Assembly: GCF_000284415.1 (NCBI RefSeq)
Contig: NC_017059.1
Location: 1,628,544-1,654,781 of the forward strand
Source: Pararhodospirillum photometricum DSM 122
GTDB taxonomy: Bacteria; Pseudomonadota; Alphaproteobacteria; Rhodospirillales; Rhodospirillaceae
DNA length: 26,238 nucleotides
Reading direction: 5' to 3'
Shown: one piece after another, positions 18,146-26,238 of the stretch
Numbering within the stretch: position 1 is the first letter of the stretch
Layout: each line of letters starts with the position of its first letter
Made by a program: the position numbers and the translations under genes
The notes under the pieces: generated by a model
Seen by the model: only the letters and a program-made list of their open reading frames with translations
Database searches by the model: none
What the model was told of the DNA's origin: nothing

Positions 18146-20032
18146 CTACGCCTCCCCTCCCCGCCCGCCTTTCAAGCGCCGGTACAAGGTACTGCGGCTC
18201 ACCCCCAGCCGACGGGCCGCTTCCGAGAGGTTGCCCTGGCACTCGGCCACGGTGCGGGCCATCACCGCGTCGGCGGTGGCGCGCAACGAGGTGTCGGGGG
18301 CTGGACCGGTCCCCAGGTCTTCGATCAAGTCCTCGGGCAGATGAGCCCAGCCGATCGAGCGCTCGCCCGGATCGAGCAAGGCGCAGGCAAAGCGCAGCAC
18401 ATTGAACAACTGGCGCAGGTTTCCCGGCCAGCGATAGCGCGCCAGGGTATTGGCAACGTCGGGCTCCAGGGCCACCCCGGCCCCCGGGGCCAGATCCTCC
18501 AAGATGCGATGCACCAGGGCGGGAAAGTCGCTGCGCTCGCGTAAAGGGGGCAGGGTCAAGGTGACGCCGTTCAGGCGGTAATACAGGTCGGCCCTAAAGC
18601 GCCCCTGCTCCACCGCCTGCTTCAAGGAGCGGTGGCTGGCGGCGATCAGGGCGAAATCAACGGCGATGGGCTTGCCGCCGCCCAGGGGCACCACCTCGCG
18701 CTCCTGCAACACCCGCAGCAGGCGCGCTTGCAAGGCGAGCGGCATGTCGCCGATTTCGTCGAGGAACAAGGTGCCGCCGTGGGCCTCGCGCAGCCGGCCC
18801 GGGGCGCCCTCGCGCCGGGCGCCGGTGAAGGCCCCGGGGGCGTAGCCGAACAACTCGGCCTCGATCAAGGTTTCGGGCAAGGCGGCGCAGTTGACCGCCA
18901 CCAGGGCCCGGTCGCGGCGCGGCCCCGAGGCGTGGATGGCCGCCGCCACCTTTTCCTTGCCCACCCCGGATTCGCCATGCAGCAACAGGGGGATCCCTTT
19001 GTCCATGACCTTGCGGGCCCGCTCCAGGCACAGGCGCAAGCGCTCGTCGCCGGTATCGAGGGCGGCCAGGGCATCGGGAGGGACCGCCTTGCCCGAGGGC
19101 TGGCGCCGACGCGCGCCTTCCTGGCCCTGCACGAACAAGGAGTGCCCGTCGCGTCCGGCCAAGCGCGCCACGCCGCCGCGCCGGGTGAGGTCTTTCAAGG
19201 CATCAAGCCCGGTGTCGAGCACGCTCTCCAGGGCAATGCGGCCCAGGGCTTCGGGCGGGATTCCCAGCAGGGCCTGGGCCTCGCGGTTGGCGCCGACGAT
19301 CTGCCCCGCGCCGTTGACGGCCACCAAGCCTTCGCCCAAACGCCCCAGGCCCTCCACCCGGGGATGCAGGTGCAAGCACCACGCGCTGGCATGGTGCTCG
19401 GCGAACAGGGCGTTTTCGAGGGTACGGCCGGCGGTTTCGACCAAGCCGGCCAAGGTGGGCGGGCGGCCCTGACCGGGGCCGGAAATATCGAGCACCCCGA
19501 GCACCCGGCCATCGGAGCCGCGCACCGGGGCGGCGGTACAGCTCAAAAAGCGGTTGCAGTCGAAGAAGTGCTCTGGACCATGCACGACCACCGCCCCTCC
19601 CTCGGCAAGGGCGGTACCGATGGCGTTGGTACCTCGGTCGTTTTCATGCCAACACGCGCCGGCTTGCAAGGACACCCGCTCGGCCCGGCGCAGGAACTCA
19701 GGATCGCCCAGCGCTTCGATCACCACGCCTTGGTCATCGGCCAGGATCACCATGGAGCCGGTCCCTCGCACCCGGGCATAAAGCTCCTCCATGACCGGCC
19801 GGGCCTGACGCACCAAAGCGCGGCGCCGCTCCACCACCTCGCGCAGCCGAAGCGCCGGCAGAGGATCGCCGCCATAGGGCCGGGCAAAGGGCACCAGCCC
19901 CGCTTTCAAGCAGCGCTCCCACGACCGGGCCAGCGGGGGAGCGAGAAAGGGGGGAGGGGGAACGGAACCGCTCTCAAGCAAGCGACGGACAGGGCGCAGC
20001 GGAGCATTCCCCGTGCTTTGAAACGAGTCCAT
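18146..20032 (-). CDS. acoR: Sigma54-dependent activator, AcoR type
   Basis: Bacterial enhancer-binding protein that remodels sigma54 RNA polymerase. The ATG at 20032 has a GGGAGGA Shine-Dalgarno 8 nt upstream; a longer frame to 20092 lacks conserved sequence. The 628-residue product has a GAF sensor (about 93-210) and a PAS-like region (about 230-290). The AAA+ domain carries Walker A GESGVGKE (353-360), the sigma54-contacting loop GAFTGA (400-405) and Walker B GTLFLDEIGDM (420-430), plus the arginine-rich DLYYRLNGVTLTLPPLRER. A Fis-type helix-turn-helix (NLSEAARRLGVSRSTLYRRL) ends the protein. There is no phosphoacceptor domain, so it likely senses a small molecule directly. It is divergent from acoD and adhB, which it presumably activates. 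Acetoin-cleavage genes (acoABC) are absent, so acetaldehyde or ethanol is a plausible effector. Confidence 0.93.
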   Translation of the reverse strand: MDSFQSTGNAPLRPVRRLLESGSVPPPPFLAPPLARSWERCLKAGLVPFARPYGGDPLPALRLREVVERRRALVRQARPVMEELYARVRGTGSMVILADDQGVVIEALGDPEFLRRAERVSLQAGACWHENDRGTNAIGTALAEGGAVVVHGPEHFFDCNRFLSCTAAPVRGSDGRVLGVLDISGPGQGRPPTLAGLVETAGRTLENALFAEHHASAWCLHLHPRVEGLGRLGEGLVAVNGAGQIVGANREAQALLGIPPEALGRIALESVLDTGLDALKDLTRRGGVARLAGRDGHSLFVQGQEGARRRQPSGKAVPPDALAALDTGDERLRLCLERARKVMDKGIPLLLHGESGVGKEKVAAAIHASGPRRDRALVAVNCAALPETLIEAELFGYAPGAFTGARREGAPGRLREAHGGTLFLDEIGDMPLALQARLLRVLQEREVVPLGGGKPIAVDFALIAASHRSLKQAVEQGRFRADLYYRLNGVTLTLPPLRERSDFPALVHRILEDLAPGAGVALEPDVANTLARYRWPGNLRQLFNVLRFACALLDPGERSIGWAHLPEDLIEDLGTGPAPDTSLRATADAVMARTVAECQGNLSEAARRLGVSRSTLYRRLKGGRGGEA

Positions 20033-20098
20033 GGCTGTGTCCTCCCTTGGGCGCCCTGCACACGAGCGGCCGCCTCTTCTTTTATCCCTCAAGCCCCG

Positions 20099-20133
20099 AG
20101 GGGTCTGGGGAGGCGAGCCTCCCCGGCCTTTTT
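20099..20133 (+). repeat. Palindromic intergenic element, copy 12
   Basis: AGGGGTCTGGGGAGGC, GA loop, GCCTCCCCGGCCTTTTT. It lies between the divergent acoR and acoD genes, upstream of the sigma54 promoter. It has the best T run of the family and looks like an intrinsic terminator in the plus direction. Confidence 0.9.
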
Positions 20134-20161
20134 CACGTTATTTTTGCGGCCCTTTAAAGGC

Positions 20162-20173
20162 GCATTGCAATGC
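20162..20173. promoter_or_regulatory. Perfect 12-bp palindrome, candidate activator site
   Basis: GCATTGCAATGC is its own reverse complement and lies about 150 nt upstream of the sigma54 -24 element, within the usual enhancer distance for AcoR-type activators. I see only one exact copy, and the assignment to AcoR is inference. Confidence 0.4.
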
Positions 20174-20313
20174 CGATTTACCCGGCTCGCTAGATTTCGC
20201 CACGCTCCCCCTGCCCCGGCCTGTTCCATTTTGGCACACCCGCGCCGGTCAGCGGACGAGGCGGACAGGGCGTTCTTGCGATGCACCGTGTTTGTTTTCA
20301 AGGCTCTGAGCCT

Positions 20314-20329
20314 TGGCACGCCCTGTGCT
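20314..20329 (+). promoter_or_regulatory. Sigma54 (-24/-12) promoter of acoD
   Basis: TGGCACG-CCCT-GTGCT matches the consensus TGGCACG-N4-TTGCW at all but one of its fixed positions, with the GG and GC dinucleotides correctly spaced. It lies 74 nt before the acoD ATG and beside a divergent sigma54 activator gene, which strongly supports it. Confidence 0.82.
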
Positions 20330-20402
20330 GTGTTCCAGGGGCGACCGCCTGGGCAAGACGCCAAAAGCCTAAAGGCCAAAAAACCAAAGGGAGGAAGACG
20401 TT

Positions 20403-21923
20403 ATGCTGTATGCCGGACCCGGAAGCGAAACGGCCCCCGTTTCCTTCAAGCCGCGCTACGACAATTTCATCGGGGGACGCTGGTGTCCGCCGGTGGAGGG
20501 CGCCACCTTCGACACCGTGACCCCGATCACCGGCGCGGTCTATACCCAGGCCGCCCGCTCGACGGCCGCCGATATCGAGCTGGCCCTGGATGCCGCTCAC
20601 GCCGCCGCCGACGCCTGGGGCCATGTCAGCGTCGCCGAACGCGCCTTGATCCTCAACCGCATCGCCGACCGCATGGAAGCCAACCTGGAAAAGCTGGCCT
20701 ATGCCGAAACGGTCGATAACGGCAAGCCGATCCGCGAGACCCTGGCCGCCGACATTCCGCTGGCCATCGACCACTTCCGCTATTTCGCCGCGTGTATCCG
20801 GGCGCAAGAGGGCACCTTGGCGCAGATCGACGCCAACACGGTGGCCTATCACTTCCACGAGCCGCTGGGCGTGGTGGGGCAGATCATCCCCTGGAACTTT
20901 CCGATTCTCATGGCCGCTTGGAAGCTGGCCCCGGCCCTGGCCGCCGGCAACTGCGTGGTGCTCAAGCCGGCCGAACAGACCCCGATCAGCATCTTGGTGT
21001 TCATGGAACTGATCGCCGACCTGCTGCCGCCCGGGGTGATCAACATCGTCAATGGCTTTGGCTTGGAAGCCGGCAAGCCGCTCGCCTGCTCCAACCGCAT
21101 CGCCAAGATCGCCTTCACCGGCGAAACCAACACCGGCCGCCTGATCATGGGCTACGCCAGCCAAAACCTGATCCCGGTCACGCTGGAACTGGGCGGTAAG
21201 TCGCCCAACGTGTTTTTTGCCGACGTGGCCGCCGAGGATGACAGCTACCTGGACAAGGCCATTGAGGGCTTCGTGATGTTCGCCCTCAACCAGGGCGAGG
21301 TGTGCACCTGTCCGTCACGCGCCCTGATCCAAGACACGCTCTACGACCGCTTCATGGAGCGCGCCCTGGCCCGCGTCGCCGCCATTCGCCAGGGCAGCCC
21401 GCTCGACACCGAGACCATGCTGGGCGCCCAGGCCTCCGGCGAGCAGATGGAAAAGATCCTGAGCTACATCGACATCGGCCGCAATGAAGGGGCCGAGGTC
21501 CTGGCCGGCGGTGGCCGCGCCCATCTCGGGGACACCCTGGAAGGCGGCTATTACATCCAGCCCACGGTGTTCAAGGGCGACAACCGCATGCGCATCTTCC
21601 AGGAGGAGATCTTCGGCCCCGTCGTCGCGGTGACCACCTTCAAGAACGAGGACGAGGCGCTCCACCTCGCCAACGACACCCTCTACGGCCTGGGCTCGGG
21701 CGTGTGGACCCGCGACGCCAACCGCGCCTATCGCTTCGGCCGGGGGATCAAGGCCGGGCGTGTGTGGACCAACTGTTACCACCTGTACCCCGCCCACGCG
21801 GCCTTCGGCGGCTACAAGCAATCGGGCATCGGCCGCGAGACCCATCACATGATGCTCGACCATTACCAGCAGACCAAGAACATCTTGGTGAGCTATGCGC
21901 CGGGCGCTTTGGGCTTCTTCTAG
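20403..21923 (+). CDS. acoD: NAD-dependent acetaldehyde dehydrogenase (AcoD/ExaC type)
   Basis: Oxidises acetaldehyde to acetate in the cytoplasm. The ATG at 20403 follows GGGAGGAAG. The 506-residue length equals that I recall for Ralstonia AcoD, and long stretches agree with it, including [32 protein letters not shown] and the C-terminal YAPGALGFF. Catalytic residues are visible as E262 in ELGGKSPN (262-269) and C301 in [11 protein letters not shown], with N165 in PWNF. A cofactor-fold glycine lies in FTGETNTGR (238-246). It is driven by a likely sigma54 promoter beside acoR and followed by adhB, so it should complete ethanol-to-acetate oxidation. A general aliphatic aldehyde role is also possible. 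Confidence 0.94.
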   Translation: MLYAGPGSETAPVSFKPRYDNFIGGRWCPPVEGATFDTVTPITGAVYTQAARSTAADIELALDAAHAAADAWGHVSVAERALILNRIADRMEANLEKLAYAETVDNGKPIRETLAADIPLAIDHFRYFAACIRAQEGTLAQIDANTVAYHFHEPLGVVGQIIPWNFPILMAAWKLAPALAAGNCVVLKPAEQTPISILVFMELIADLLPPGVINIVNGFGLEAGKPLACSNRIAKIAFTGETNTGRLIMGYASQNLIPVTLELGGKSPNVFFADVAAEDDSYLDKAIEGFVMFALNQGEVCTCPSRALIQDTLYDRFMERALARVAAIRQGSPLDTETMLGAQASGEQMEKILSYIDIGRNEGAEVLAGGGRAHLGDTLEGGYYIQPTVFKGDNRMRIFQEEIFGPVVAVTTFKNEDEALHLANDTLYGLGSGVWTRDANRAYRFGRGIKAGRVWTNCYHLYPAHAAFGGYKQSGIGRETHHMMLDHYQQTKNILVSYAPGALGFF

Positions 21924-21940
21924 CTCGGCGAGAAGAGGGG

Positions 21941-21974
21941 AAGGCTGGGGGAGGCGCGGCCTCCCCAGGCCCCT
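21941..21974 (-). repeat. Palindromic intergenic element, copy 13
   Basis: AAGGCTGGGGGAGGC, GC-type loop, GCCTCCCCAGGCCCCT, with one extra G in the left arm. It lies 17 nt after the acoD stop, between acoD and adhB. Confidence 0.88.
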
Positions 21975-21981
21975 CGGTTCA

Positions 21982-22007
21982 GGGGGAGAGTGTCTTCCCC
22001 GGTTTTT
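21982..22007 (+). terminator. Weak terminator or attenuator between acoD and adhB
   Basis: GGGGGA (21982-21987) pairs with TTCCCC (21995-22000) around a 7-nt loop, followed by GGTTTTTT. The 6-bp stem with one G-T pair is weak, so partial read-through into adhB would be expected. Confidence 0.45.
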
Positions 22008-22049
22008 TCAAAAAAAGTGCGCACATTATGCGCCTTAGGAGGATCCGTC

Positions 22050-23201
22050 ATGGCTGAGACCGCTTTTTTCATTCCTTCCCTCAACCTCATGGGGGCCGGC
22101 TGCCTGCAAGGGGCGATCGCCCAGGTGCGTCGCCACGGTTTCGCCCGCGCCTTGATCGTCACCGATACCGTGCTCAACAGTCTTGGCATGGCGAGCCAGG
22201 TAGCCAAGCTGCTCGCTGACCACGACATCAGGAGCTGTATCTTCGATGGCGCCCAGCCCAACCCCACGGTCGGCAATGTCGAGGCCGGACTGGCCCTGTT
22301 GCAGGCCGAGCATTGCGATTGCGTGATTTCGCTGGGCGGCGGCTCGTCGCACGACTGCGCCAAGGGCATCGCCCTGACCGCCACCAACGGCGGCTCGATC
22401 CGCGATTACGAAGGGGTGGACAAGTCCAACCGGGCCCAGTTGCCCCTCATCGCCATCAACACCACGGCCGGCACGGCCAGCGAGATGACCCGTTTTTGCA
22501 TCATCACTGACGAGTTGCGTCAGGTGAAGATGGCCATCGTCGATCGCCACGTCACGCCCTTGCTGTCGGTCAACGACCCCGAGCTGATGCTGGGCAAGCC
22601 GCCGTTGCTCACCGCCGCCACCGGCATGGATGCCCTGACCCACGCCGTCGAGGCCTATGTGTCCGTCGCCGCAACGCTGATCACCGACGCCTGCGCCCTC
22701 AAGGCCGTGTCGATCATTTCCAACACCTTGCGCACCGCCGTCGCCGAAGGGAGCAATCTGGCGGCGCGCGAGGCCATGGCCTACGCCGGCTTCCTAGCCG
22801 GCATGGCGTTCAACAATGCGTCGCTGGGGTATGTCCACGCCATGGCCCACCAGCTCGGCGGGTTCTATGACCTGCCGCATGGGGTGTGCAACGCGGTGTT
22901 GCTGCCCCACGTCGAGGCCTTCAACGCCGATGTCGCCGCCTCCCGTCTCAAGGACGTGGCCCACGCCATGGGGGTGGACACGGTGGGCATGACGGATGCC
23001 GAGGGCGCCCAGGCCTGCCTCGCCGCCATCCGCCGCCTGTCGGCCGATATCGGCATCCCGGGCGGGCTGACCGAGTTGGGGGTCAAGGAAACGGACATTC
23101 CGGTTCTCGCCGCCAATGCTCTCAAGGATGCCTGTGGCTTGACCAATCCGCGTCGGGCTGATCAGGCGGAAATCGAAGCGATCTTCCGCGCGGCGGCGTA
23201 A
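22050..23201 (+). CDS. adhB: Iron-containing alcohol dehydrogenase, Zymomonas AdhB-like
   Basis: NAD-linked group III dehydrogenase interconverting ethanol and acetaldehyde. The ATG at 22050 has a strong AGGAGG 7 nt upstream; a longer frame from 21990 is not conserved. The 383-residue length equals Zymomonas mobilis ADH II as I remember it, and long segments agree with it: [44 protein letters not shown] and [25 protein letters not shown]. The metal ligands of the family are D194, H198, H263 and H277. The NAD-binding GGGS lies at 97-100. It follows acoD on the same strand, so together they could oxidise ethanol to acetate; in reverse, AdhB could make ethanol in fermentation. Confidence 0.95.
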   Translation: MAETAFFIPSLNLMGAGCLQGAIAQVRRHGFARALIVTDTVLNSLGMASQVAKLLADHDIRSCIFDGAQPNPTVGNVEAGLALLQAEHCDCVISLGGGSSHDCAKGIALTATNGGSIRDYEGVDKSNRAQLPLIAINTTAGTASEMTRFCIITDELRQVKMAIVDRHVTPLLSVNDPELMLGKPPLLTAATGMDALTHAVEAYVSVAATLITDACALKAVSIISNTLRTAVAEGSNLAAREAMAYAGFLAGMAFNNASLGYVHAMAHQLGGFYDLPHGVCNAVLLPHVEAFNADVAASRLKDVAHAMGVDTVGMTDAEGAQACLAAIRRLSADIGIPGGLTELGVKETDIPVLAANALKDACGLTNPRRADQAEIEAIFRAAA

Positions 23202-23208
23202 AAAAAGC

Positions 23209-23241
23209 AAGGCTGGGGAGGCGCGGCCTCCCCAGACCCCT
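23209..23241 (-). repeat. Palindromic intergenic element, copy 14
   Basis: AAGGCTGGGGAGGC, GC-type loop, GCCTCCCCAGACCCCT. It starts 7 nt after the adhB stop, with an A6 run between, and ends 8 nt from the convergent enoyl-CoA hydratase stop. Confidence 0.9.
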
Positions 23242-23249
23242 CGGTTTGT

Positions 23250-24026
23250 TTAGCGGTCGGTGAAGCTGGGCTGGCGCTTTTCGATGAAGGCGGTCATGCC
23301 TTCTTTCTGGTCGTCGGTGGCGAAGGTGGCGTGGAACACCCGGCGTTCGTAGTGGATGCCCTGGGCCAGGGTGGTTTCGTAGGCGGTGTTGACCGCTTCC
23401 TTGACCATCATGGCAATGGGCAGACTCTTGTCGGCGATGGTCTCGGCGATCTTCATCACCTCGTCGCGCAGGTCATCAAGCGGCACAATGCGGCTGACAA
23501 GGCCGCACTTCCAGGCCTCGTCGGCATCCATCATGCGCCCGGTCAGGCACATGTCCATGGCCTTGGACTTGCCGACAAAGCGGGTGAGGCGCTGGGTGCC
23601 GCCGGCGCCGGGCATGGTGCCCAGGTTGATCTCGGGCTGGCCGAACTTGGCGTTGTCGGCGGCGATGATCATGTCGCACATCATGGCCAACTCGCAGCCG
23701 CCGCCCAGGGCGAAACCGGCCACTGCGGCGATCACCGGCTTGCGACACTTGGTGACGCGTTCCCAGCCCAGGGTGATGAAGTCCTCGAGATAGGCATCCA
23801 TGTAGGACTTGCCGGCCATCTCCTTGATGTCGGCGCCGGCCGCGAAGGCCTTCTCCGAGCCGGTCAGGACGATGACGCGAACGTCCGGGTTGGCCTCGAA
23901 GGCATCCAGCGCCGCGCCAAGATCCCGGATCAGACCCGAGGACAGCGCGTTGAGCGCCTTGGGTCGGTTGAGGGTGATCACCCCGACCTTGCCGCTGGTT
24001 TCCACGAGGATGGTGTCGTAGGCCAT
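23250..24026 (-). CDS. Enoyl-CoA hydratase (crotonase)
   Basis: Adds water to trans-2-enoyl-CoA in beta-oxidation or related acyl-CoA routes. The 258-residue length is typical. The two catalytic glutamates are present: E112 in [13 protein letters not shown] and E132 in [20 protein letters not shown], 20 residues apart as in the mitochondrial enzyme. The oxyanion-hole segment [11 protein letters not shown] (60-70) is intact. The ATG at 24026 has a modest GGAG upstream. The next genes upstream on the same strand are the exported protein and mutM; in several alphaproteobacteria I recall a crotonase near mutM/ubiE and the dnaA region, but here adhB lies on the other side. A short-chain crotonyl-CoA role is likely but not proven. 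Confidence 0.93.
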   Translation of the reverse strand: MAYDTILVETSGKVGVITLNRPKALNALSSGLIRDLGAALDAFEANPDVRVIVLTGSEKAFAAGADIKEMAGKSYMDAYLEDFITLGWERVTKCRKPVIAAVAGFALGGGCELAMMCDMIIAADNAKFGQPEINLGTMPGAGGTQRLTRFVGKSKAMDMCLTGRMMDADEAWKCGLVSRIVPLDDLRDEVMKIAETIADKSLPIAMMVKEAVNTAYETTLAQGIHYERRVFHATFATDDQKEGMTAFIEKRQPSFTDR

Positions 24027-24110
24027 GGGTGCCTGCTCCGTTACGATGGGGTGACGAAGAAAGGAGGGGGAAGACGGACCGGGAAGAGATGAAAAAGCCT
24101 TGCGGGTGCG

Positions 24111-24479
24111 TCAGCCCCCAGGCGCCAGGGAAAAGCGCACGGTCAGGGTGGACGAGCCCCCGGTGAAGTCAAGATCGAGAATCTCGCCATCGCGCACGAA
24201 GGAGTGCGGGCCGTGCACCTGCCAGCCGAGTTGGGGCAAGGTGTCGCGATAGAAGGACAGCACCTGGGACGCGGAGACCGTGCCGGTGGCATAGGCCTCG
24301 ACCAGACGGCCAGCCGGGCTGTCAAACACCATGCCGGCTCCGGGCATGGGGGTGAGCACCGGCATCAGGGGGATGTCGTCCATCCCCAGAATGAAGCGGG
24401 GGCCGTCGTCCCCGGCGAACACCGGCGTCGCCATCGCCAGGGCCAGGACAAGCCCGACCGCTGCCCAGAGCCCCGTCAT
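24111..24479 (-). CDS. Small exported protein of unknown function
   Basis: I prefer the ATG at 24479: it gives a textbook signal peptide (MTGLWAAVGLVLALAMATPVFA, cleavage after AFA before GDDG) and has GGGAG about 10 nt upstream. An ATG at 24554 would add 25 basic residues before the signal. The mature part is about 100 residues. It has a segment rich in Met and Pro (MDDIPLMPVLTPMPGAG), then an alpha-beta region, ASQVLSFYRDTLPQLGWQVH, SFVRDGEILDLDF and a beta-rich end STLTVRFSLAPG. No lipobox cysteine or catalytic motif is visible. The FYRDTLPQLGW helix resembles small periplasmic domains in unannotated proteins between mutM and the crotonase gene in related bacteria, but I cannot name a family. 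Confidence 0.75.
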   Translation of the reverse strand: MTGLWAAVGLVLALAMATPVFAGDDGPRFILGMDDIPLMPVLTPMPGAGMVFDSPAGRLVEAYATGTVSASQVLSFYRDTLPQLGWQVHGPHSFVRDGEILDLDFTGGSSTLTVRFSLAPGG

Positions 24480-24574
24480 GCTGTGCTGTCTCCCGCGTTT
24501 TGGCTGGGCGAAGGGCCGCCGCCCGGTCGCTGTCCGAGATGGTGTCGTGTTCATGGGGGGGGGATCCTACACCA

Positions 24575-25420
24575 TCACGCCTGACGACGGGGACAGAAAA
24601 ACGTCGAGCGTCCGGCCTGGACGGCCCGAACAATACCGCCGGTTTGCCCCACAAGGCAGGTACAGCCCGGGCAAGGCTCCCCTTCCCTTCCGTAAACCGC
24701 CACCTCCAACTGGAAGAGCCCAGAGCTGCCGTCTGCTTGCCGATAATCGCGCAACGAGCTGCCGCCCGCCGCCAGGGCCTCGCCCAAAACGCCCTGGATC
24801 GCCGCCAACAGGCGCCCGACCTCCCCGAGATCAAGATCGGCGGCCGGCCGCCACGGCGAGAGGCCGGCGCGAAACAGGGCCTCGCAGACATAAATGTTGC
24901 CAAGGCCGGCCAGCACCTTTTGGTCGAGCAATACGGTTTTCAACGGCCCCTGACGCCCGGCCAGCCTGGCGGCCAGGATCGGCGCCGTCAAGGCGGGATC
25001 GAGCGGCTCGGGCCCCAGGCCGGCCAGCAGGGGATGGGCCAAGGCGCCCTCGGGGCCGGCGAAGACCAGCAGGCCAAACCGGCGCGGATCGCAAAAGGTC
25101 AGGCGCTGGCCGGCGTCGGTGTCGATCAGCACATGGTCGTGGCGCCCCGGCGCGGGATGATTTTCCCAAGGCGCCACGGTCACGCGTCCCGACATGCCAA
25201 GATGGAGCAGCCCCTCAAGGCCGTCCTCCAGGGTGAAAATCAGGTATTTTGCCCGCCGTGTCAGGTCCTTGACCCGCCGCCCGGTCAGGCGGGACGCGAG
25301 GTCGGGGGGCAGCGGCAGGCGCAAGGAGGGGCGCCGGGCCTCGACGCGGATCAGGCGTCGACCGACGAGATGGGGAAAAAGGCCCTTGCGCAGGGTTTCG
25401 ACTTCGGGCAACTCGGGCAT
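24575..25420 (-). CDS. mutM: Formamidopyrimidine-DNA glycosylase with atypical zinc finger
   Basis: Base-excision repair glycosylase/AP lyase removing 8-oxoguanine and ring-opened purines. The start at 25420 is fixed by biology: the mature protein must begin with the catalytic proline (MPELPEVET), P2 and E3; the longer frame to 25591 is spurious. The product is 281 residues. Landmarks are HLGMSGRV, the DPRRFG loop and the H2TH region GLGNIYVCEALFRAGLSP. The C-terminal finger reads CPGC, then 22 residues, then FFCPRRQA. The usual pattern is CX2CX16CX2C; here the spacer is longer by six and the fourth ligand is Arg instead of Cys. The codon is CGT, one transition from TGT. The DNA-contacting arginine segment AGRSTFF is kept. 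It is divergent from ubiE. Confidence 0.95.
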   Translation of the reverse strand: MPELPEVETLRKGLFPHLVGRRLIRVEARRPSLRLPLPPDLASRLTGRRVKDLTRRAKYLIFTLEDGLEGLLHLGMSGRVTVAPWENHPAPGRHDHVLIDTDAGQRLTFCDPRRFGLLVFAGPEGALAHPLLAGLGPEPLDPALTAPILAARLAGRQGPLKTVLLDQKVLAGLGNIYVCEALFRAGLSPWRPAADLDLGEVGRLLAAIQGVLGEALAAGGSSLRDYRQADGSSGLFQLEVAVYGREGEPCPGCTCLVGQTGGIVRAVQAGRSTFFCPRRQA

Positions 25421-25566
25421 CGCGAGGCTCGCTGTCCAGGATGAAAAGAGGGGGCCGCGGGGCCGGTCCCAAGGCGGCACCTTCCGGCCGGTCGCCTGGG
25501 GATCCACGCCCGAGGAAGGGGGAAAAACCTGTTCCTCCCATTGGTCGGATGCTCTAAGGTGCGCGC

Positions 25567-26238
25567 ATGACACAGGATAACGAGACGACACATTTCGGTT
25601 TCCAGACCGTCAAGGCCGACGAGAAGGCCGGCATGGTGCGGGAAATCTTCAATTCCGTGGCCCCACGCTACGACCTCATGAACGACCTCATGAGCGGCGG
25701 TGTCCACCGCTTGTGGAAAGATGCGTTTGTGGACTGGCTCGACCCGCGCCCGGGTCGTCAGTACCTGGACGTGGCAGGCGGCACCGGCGACATCGCGTTT
25801 CGCATCCTGAACCGCGCCAACCGCCGCGCCGAAGGCTCCCACGTCCCCCTGTCCGGCCAGCCGACCCAGGTCACGGTCTGCGACATCAATTATGAGATGC
25901 TCCACGTCGGACGCAACCGCGCCCTTGATCGCGGCCTGACCTCGGGCCTGTCGTGGGTGGTGGGCGACGCCGAGCACCTGCCCCTGCCCGATCGCAGTGT
26001 GGACGTGTATACCATCGCCTTTGGCCTGCGCAACGTCACCCACATCGACCAAGCCATCCGCGACGCGTGGCGCGTGCTGCGCCCGGGCGGCAAGATGATG
26101 ATCTTGGAGTTCAGCCGGGTCGTGCTGCCGCTGTTCGACAAGCTCTATGACACCTACTCCTTCAAGGTGCTGCCGCTCATGGGCCGCTACGTCGCCCAGG
26201 ACGAGGAAGCCTACCGCTATCTGGCCGAGAGCATCCGT
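25567..26238 (+). CDS. ubiE: Demethylmenaquinone/2-polyprenyl-6-methoxy-benzoquinol methylase, 5' part
   Basis: SAM-dependent C-methyltransferase of ubiquinone (and menaquinone) synthesis, at the inner face of the membrane. The ATG at 25567 is followed by 223 further codons and the window ends inside the gene; the family is about 250 residues, so only the C-terminal part is missing. Signatures include VREIFNSVAPRYDLMNDLMSGGVHRLWK, the SAM motif YLDVAGGTGDIAFRI, VTVCDINYEML, GDAEHLPLPD and AFGLRNVTHIDQA. It is divergent from mutM over 146 bp and is probably followed by ubiB as in many proteobacteria (inference). Confidence 0.96.
   Translation, partial: MTQDNETTHFGFQTVKADEKAGMVREIFNSVAPRYDLMNDLMSGGVHRLWKDAFVDWLDPRPGRQYLDVAGGTGDIAFRILNRANRRAEGSHVPLSGQPTQVTVCDINYEMLHVGRNRALDRGLTSGLSWVVGDAEHLPLPDRSVDVYTIAFGLRNVTHIDQAIRDAWRVLRPGGKMMILEFSRVVLPLFDKLYDTYSFKVLPLMGRYVAQDEEAYRYLAESIR

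Noticed and set aside
20229..20245. Second TGGCAC-like site as another sigma54 promoter
   Set aside because: TGGCACA is not followed at the right spacing by a GC-containing -12 element.
18632..20719. 695-codon plus-strand open frame opposite acoR and running into acoD
   Set aside because: It is antisense to well-conserved AcoR motifs, and its end overlaps acoD in another frame. No recognisable domain.
24092..24126. Hairpin plus T5 as terminator after the exported protein gene
   Set aside because: The potential stem is interrupted and overlaps the coding end; not convincing without folding calculations.

Overview
The window is GC-rich (roughly two thirds G+C by eye) chromosomal DNA from an alphaproteobacterium. 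Supporting signs are BioR-type boxes before a bioF-bioD-bioA-bioZ operon, an Anbu proteasome-like peptidase, divergent mutM/ubiE with an enoyl-CoA hydratase nearby, and the style of the protein sequences. A Rhodospirillum/Pararhodospirillum-like member of the Rhodospirillales is my best guess, from memory only. I see no rRNA, tRNA, CRISPR array, phage or insertion sequence.

Layout. 1-3750 (+): a small membrane protein, PRPP synthetase (prs), purD and a radical SAM protein. 3859-7239 (-): an EF-G-like GTPase and an aspartate aminotransferase, separated by a good intrinsic terminator. 7496-8992 (-): a TrkH potassium transporter, divergent from a membrane sensor histidine kinase (9438-11935, +). 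11984-12763 (-): an Anbu-type peptidase, divergent from the biotin operon (13010-17057, +). 17187-18029 (+): a tandem-domain universal stress protein. 18146-20032 (-): an AcoR-type sigma54 activator, divergent from an acetaldehyde dehydrogenase and a Zymomonas AdhB-like iron alcohol dehydrogenase (20403-23201, +). A close match to a sigma54 promoter precedes the aldehyde dehydrogenase. 23250-25420 (-): enoyl-CoA hydratase, a small exported protein and mutM. 25567-26238 (+): the start of ubiE, cut by the window edge.

How the genes work together. prs makes PRPP and purD uses the phosphoribosylamine derived from it, so they share the purine route. The biotin cluster looks complete for pimeloyl-thioester to dethiobiotin, with a KAS III-like BioZ in place of BioC/BioH; bioB is not in the window. 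AcoR, AcoD and AdhB look like a self-contained ethanol/acetaldehyde oxidation module.

The most striking structural feature is a family of 14 short palindromic elements, about 30 bp each, with core TGGGGAGGC-(2-4 nt)-GCCTCCCCA and asymmetric flanks. Eleven lie just 3' of stop codons with the AAGGC flank next to the stop; three lie upstream of genes (two of them clearly between divergent genes). I do not recognise the family under a name.

Four reading frames (the small membrane protein, purD, the histidine kinase and bioF) are each broken by one apparent single-base indel in or beside a homopolymer. The otherwise intact motifs on both sides suggest assembly or sequencing errors rather than four real pseudogenes.
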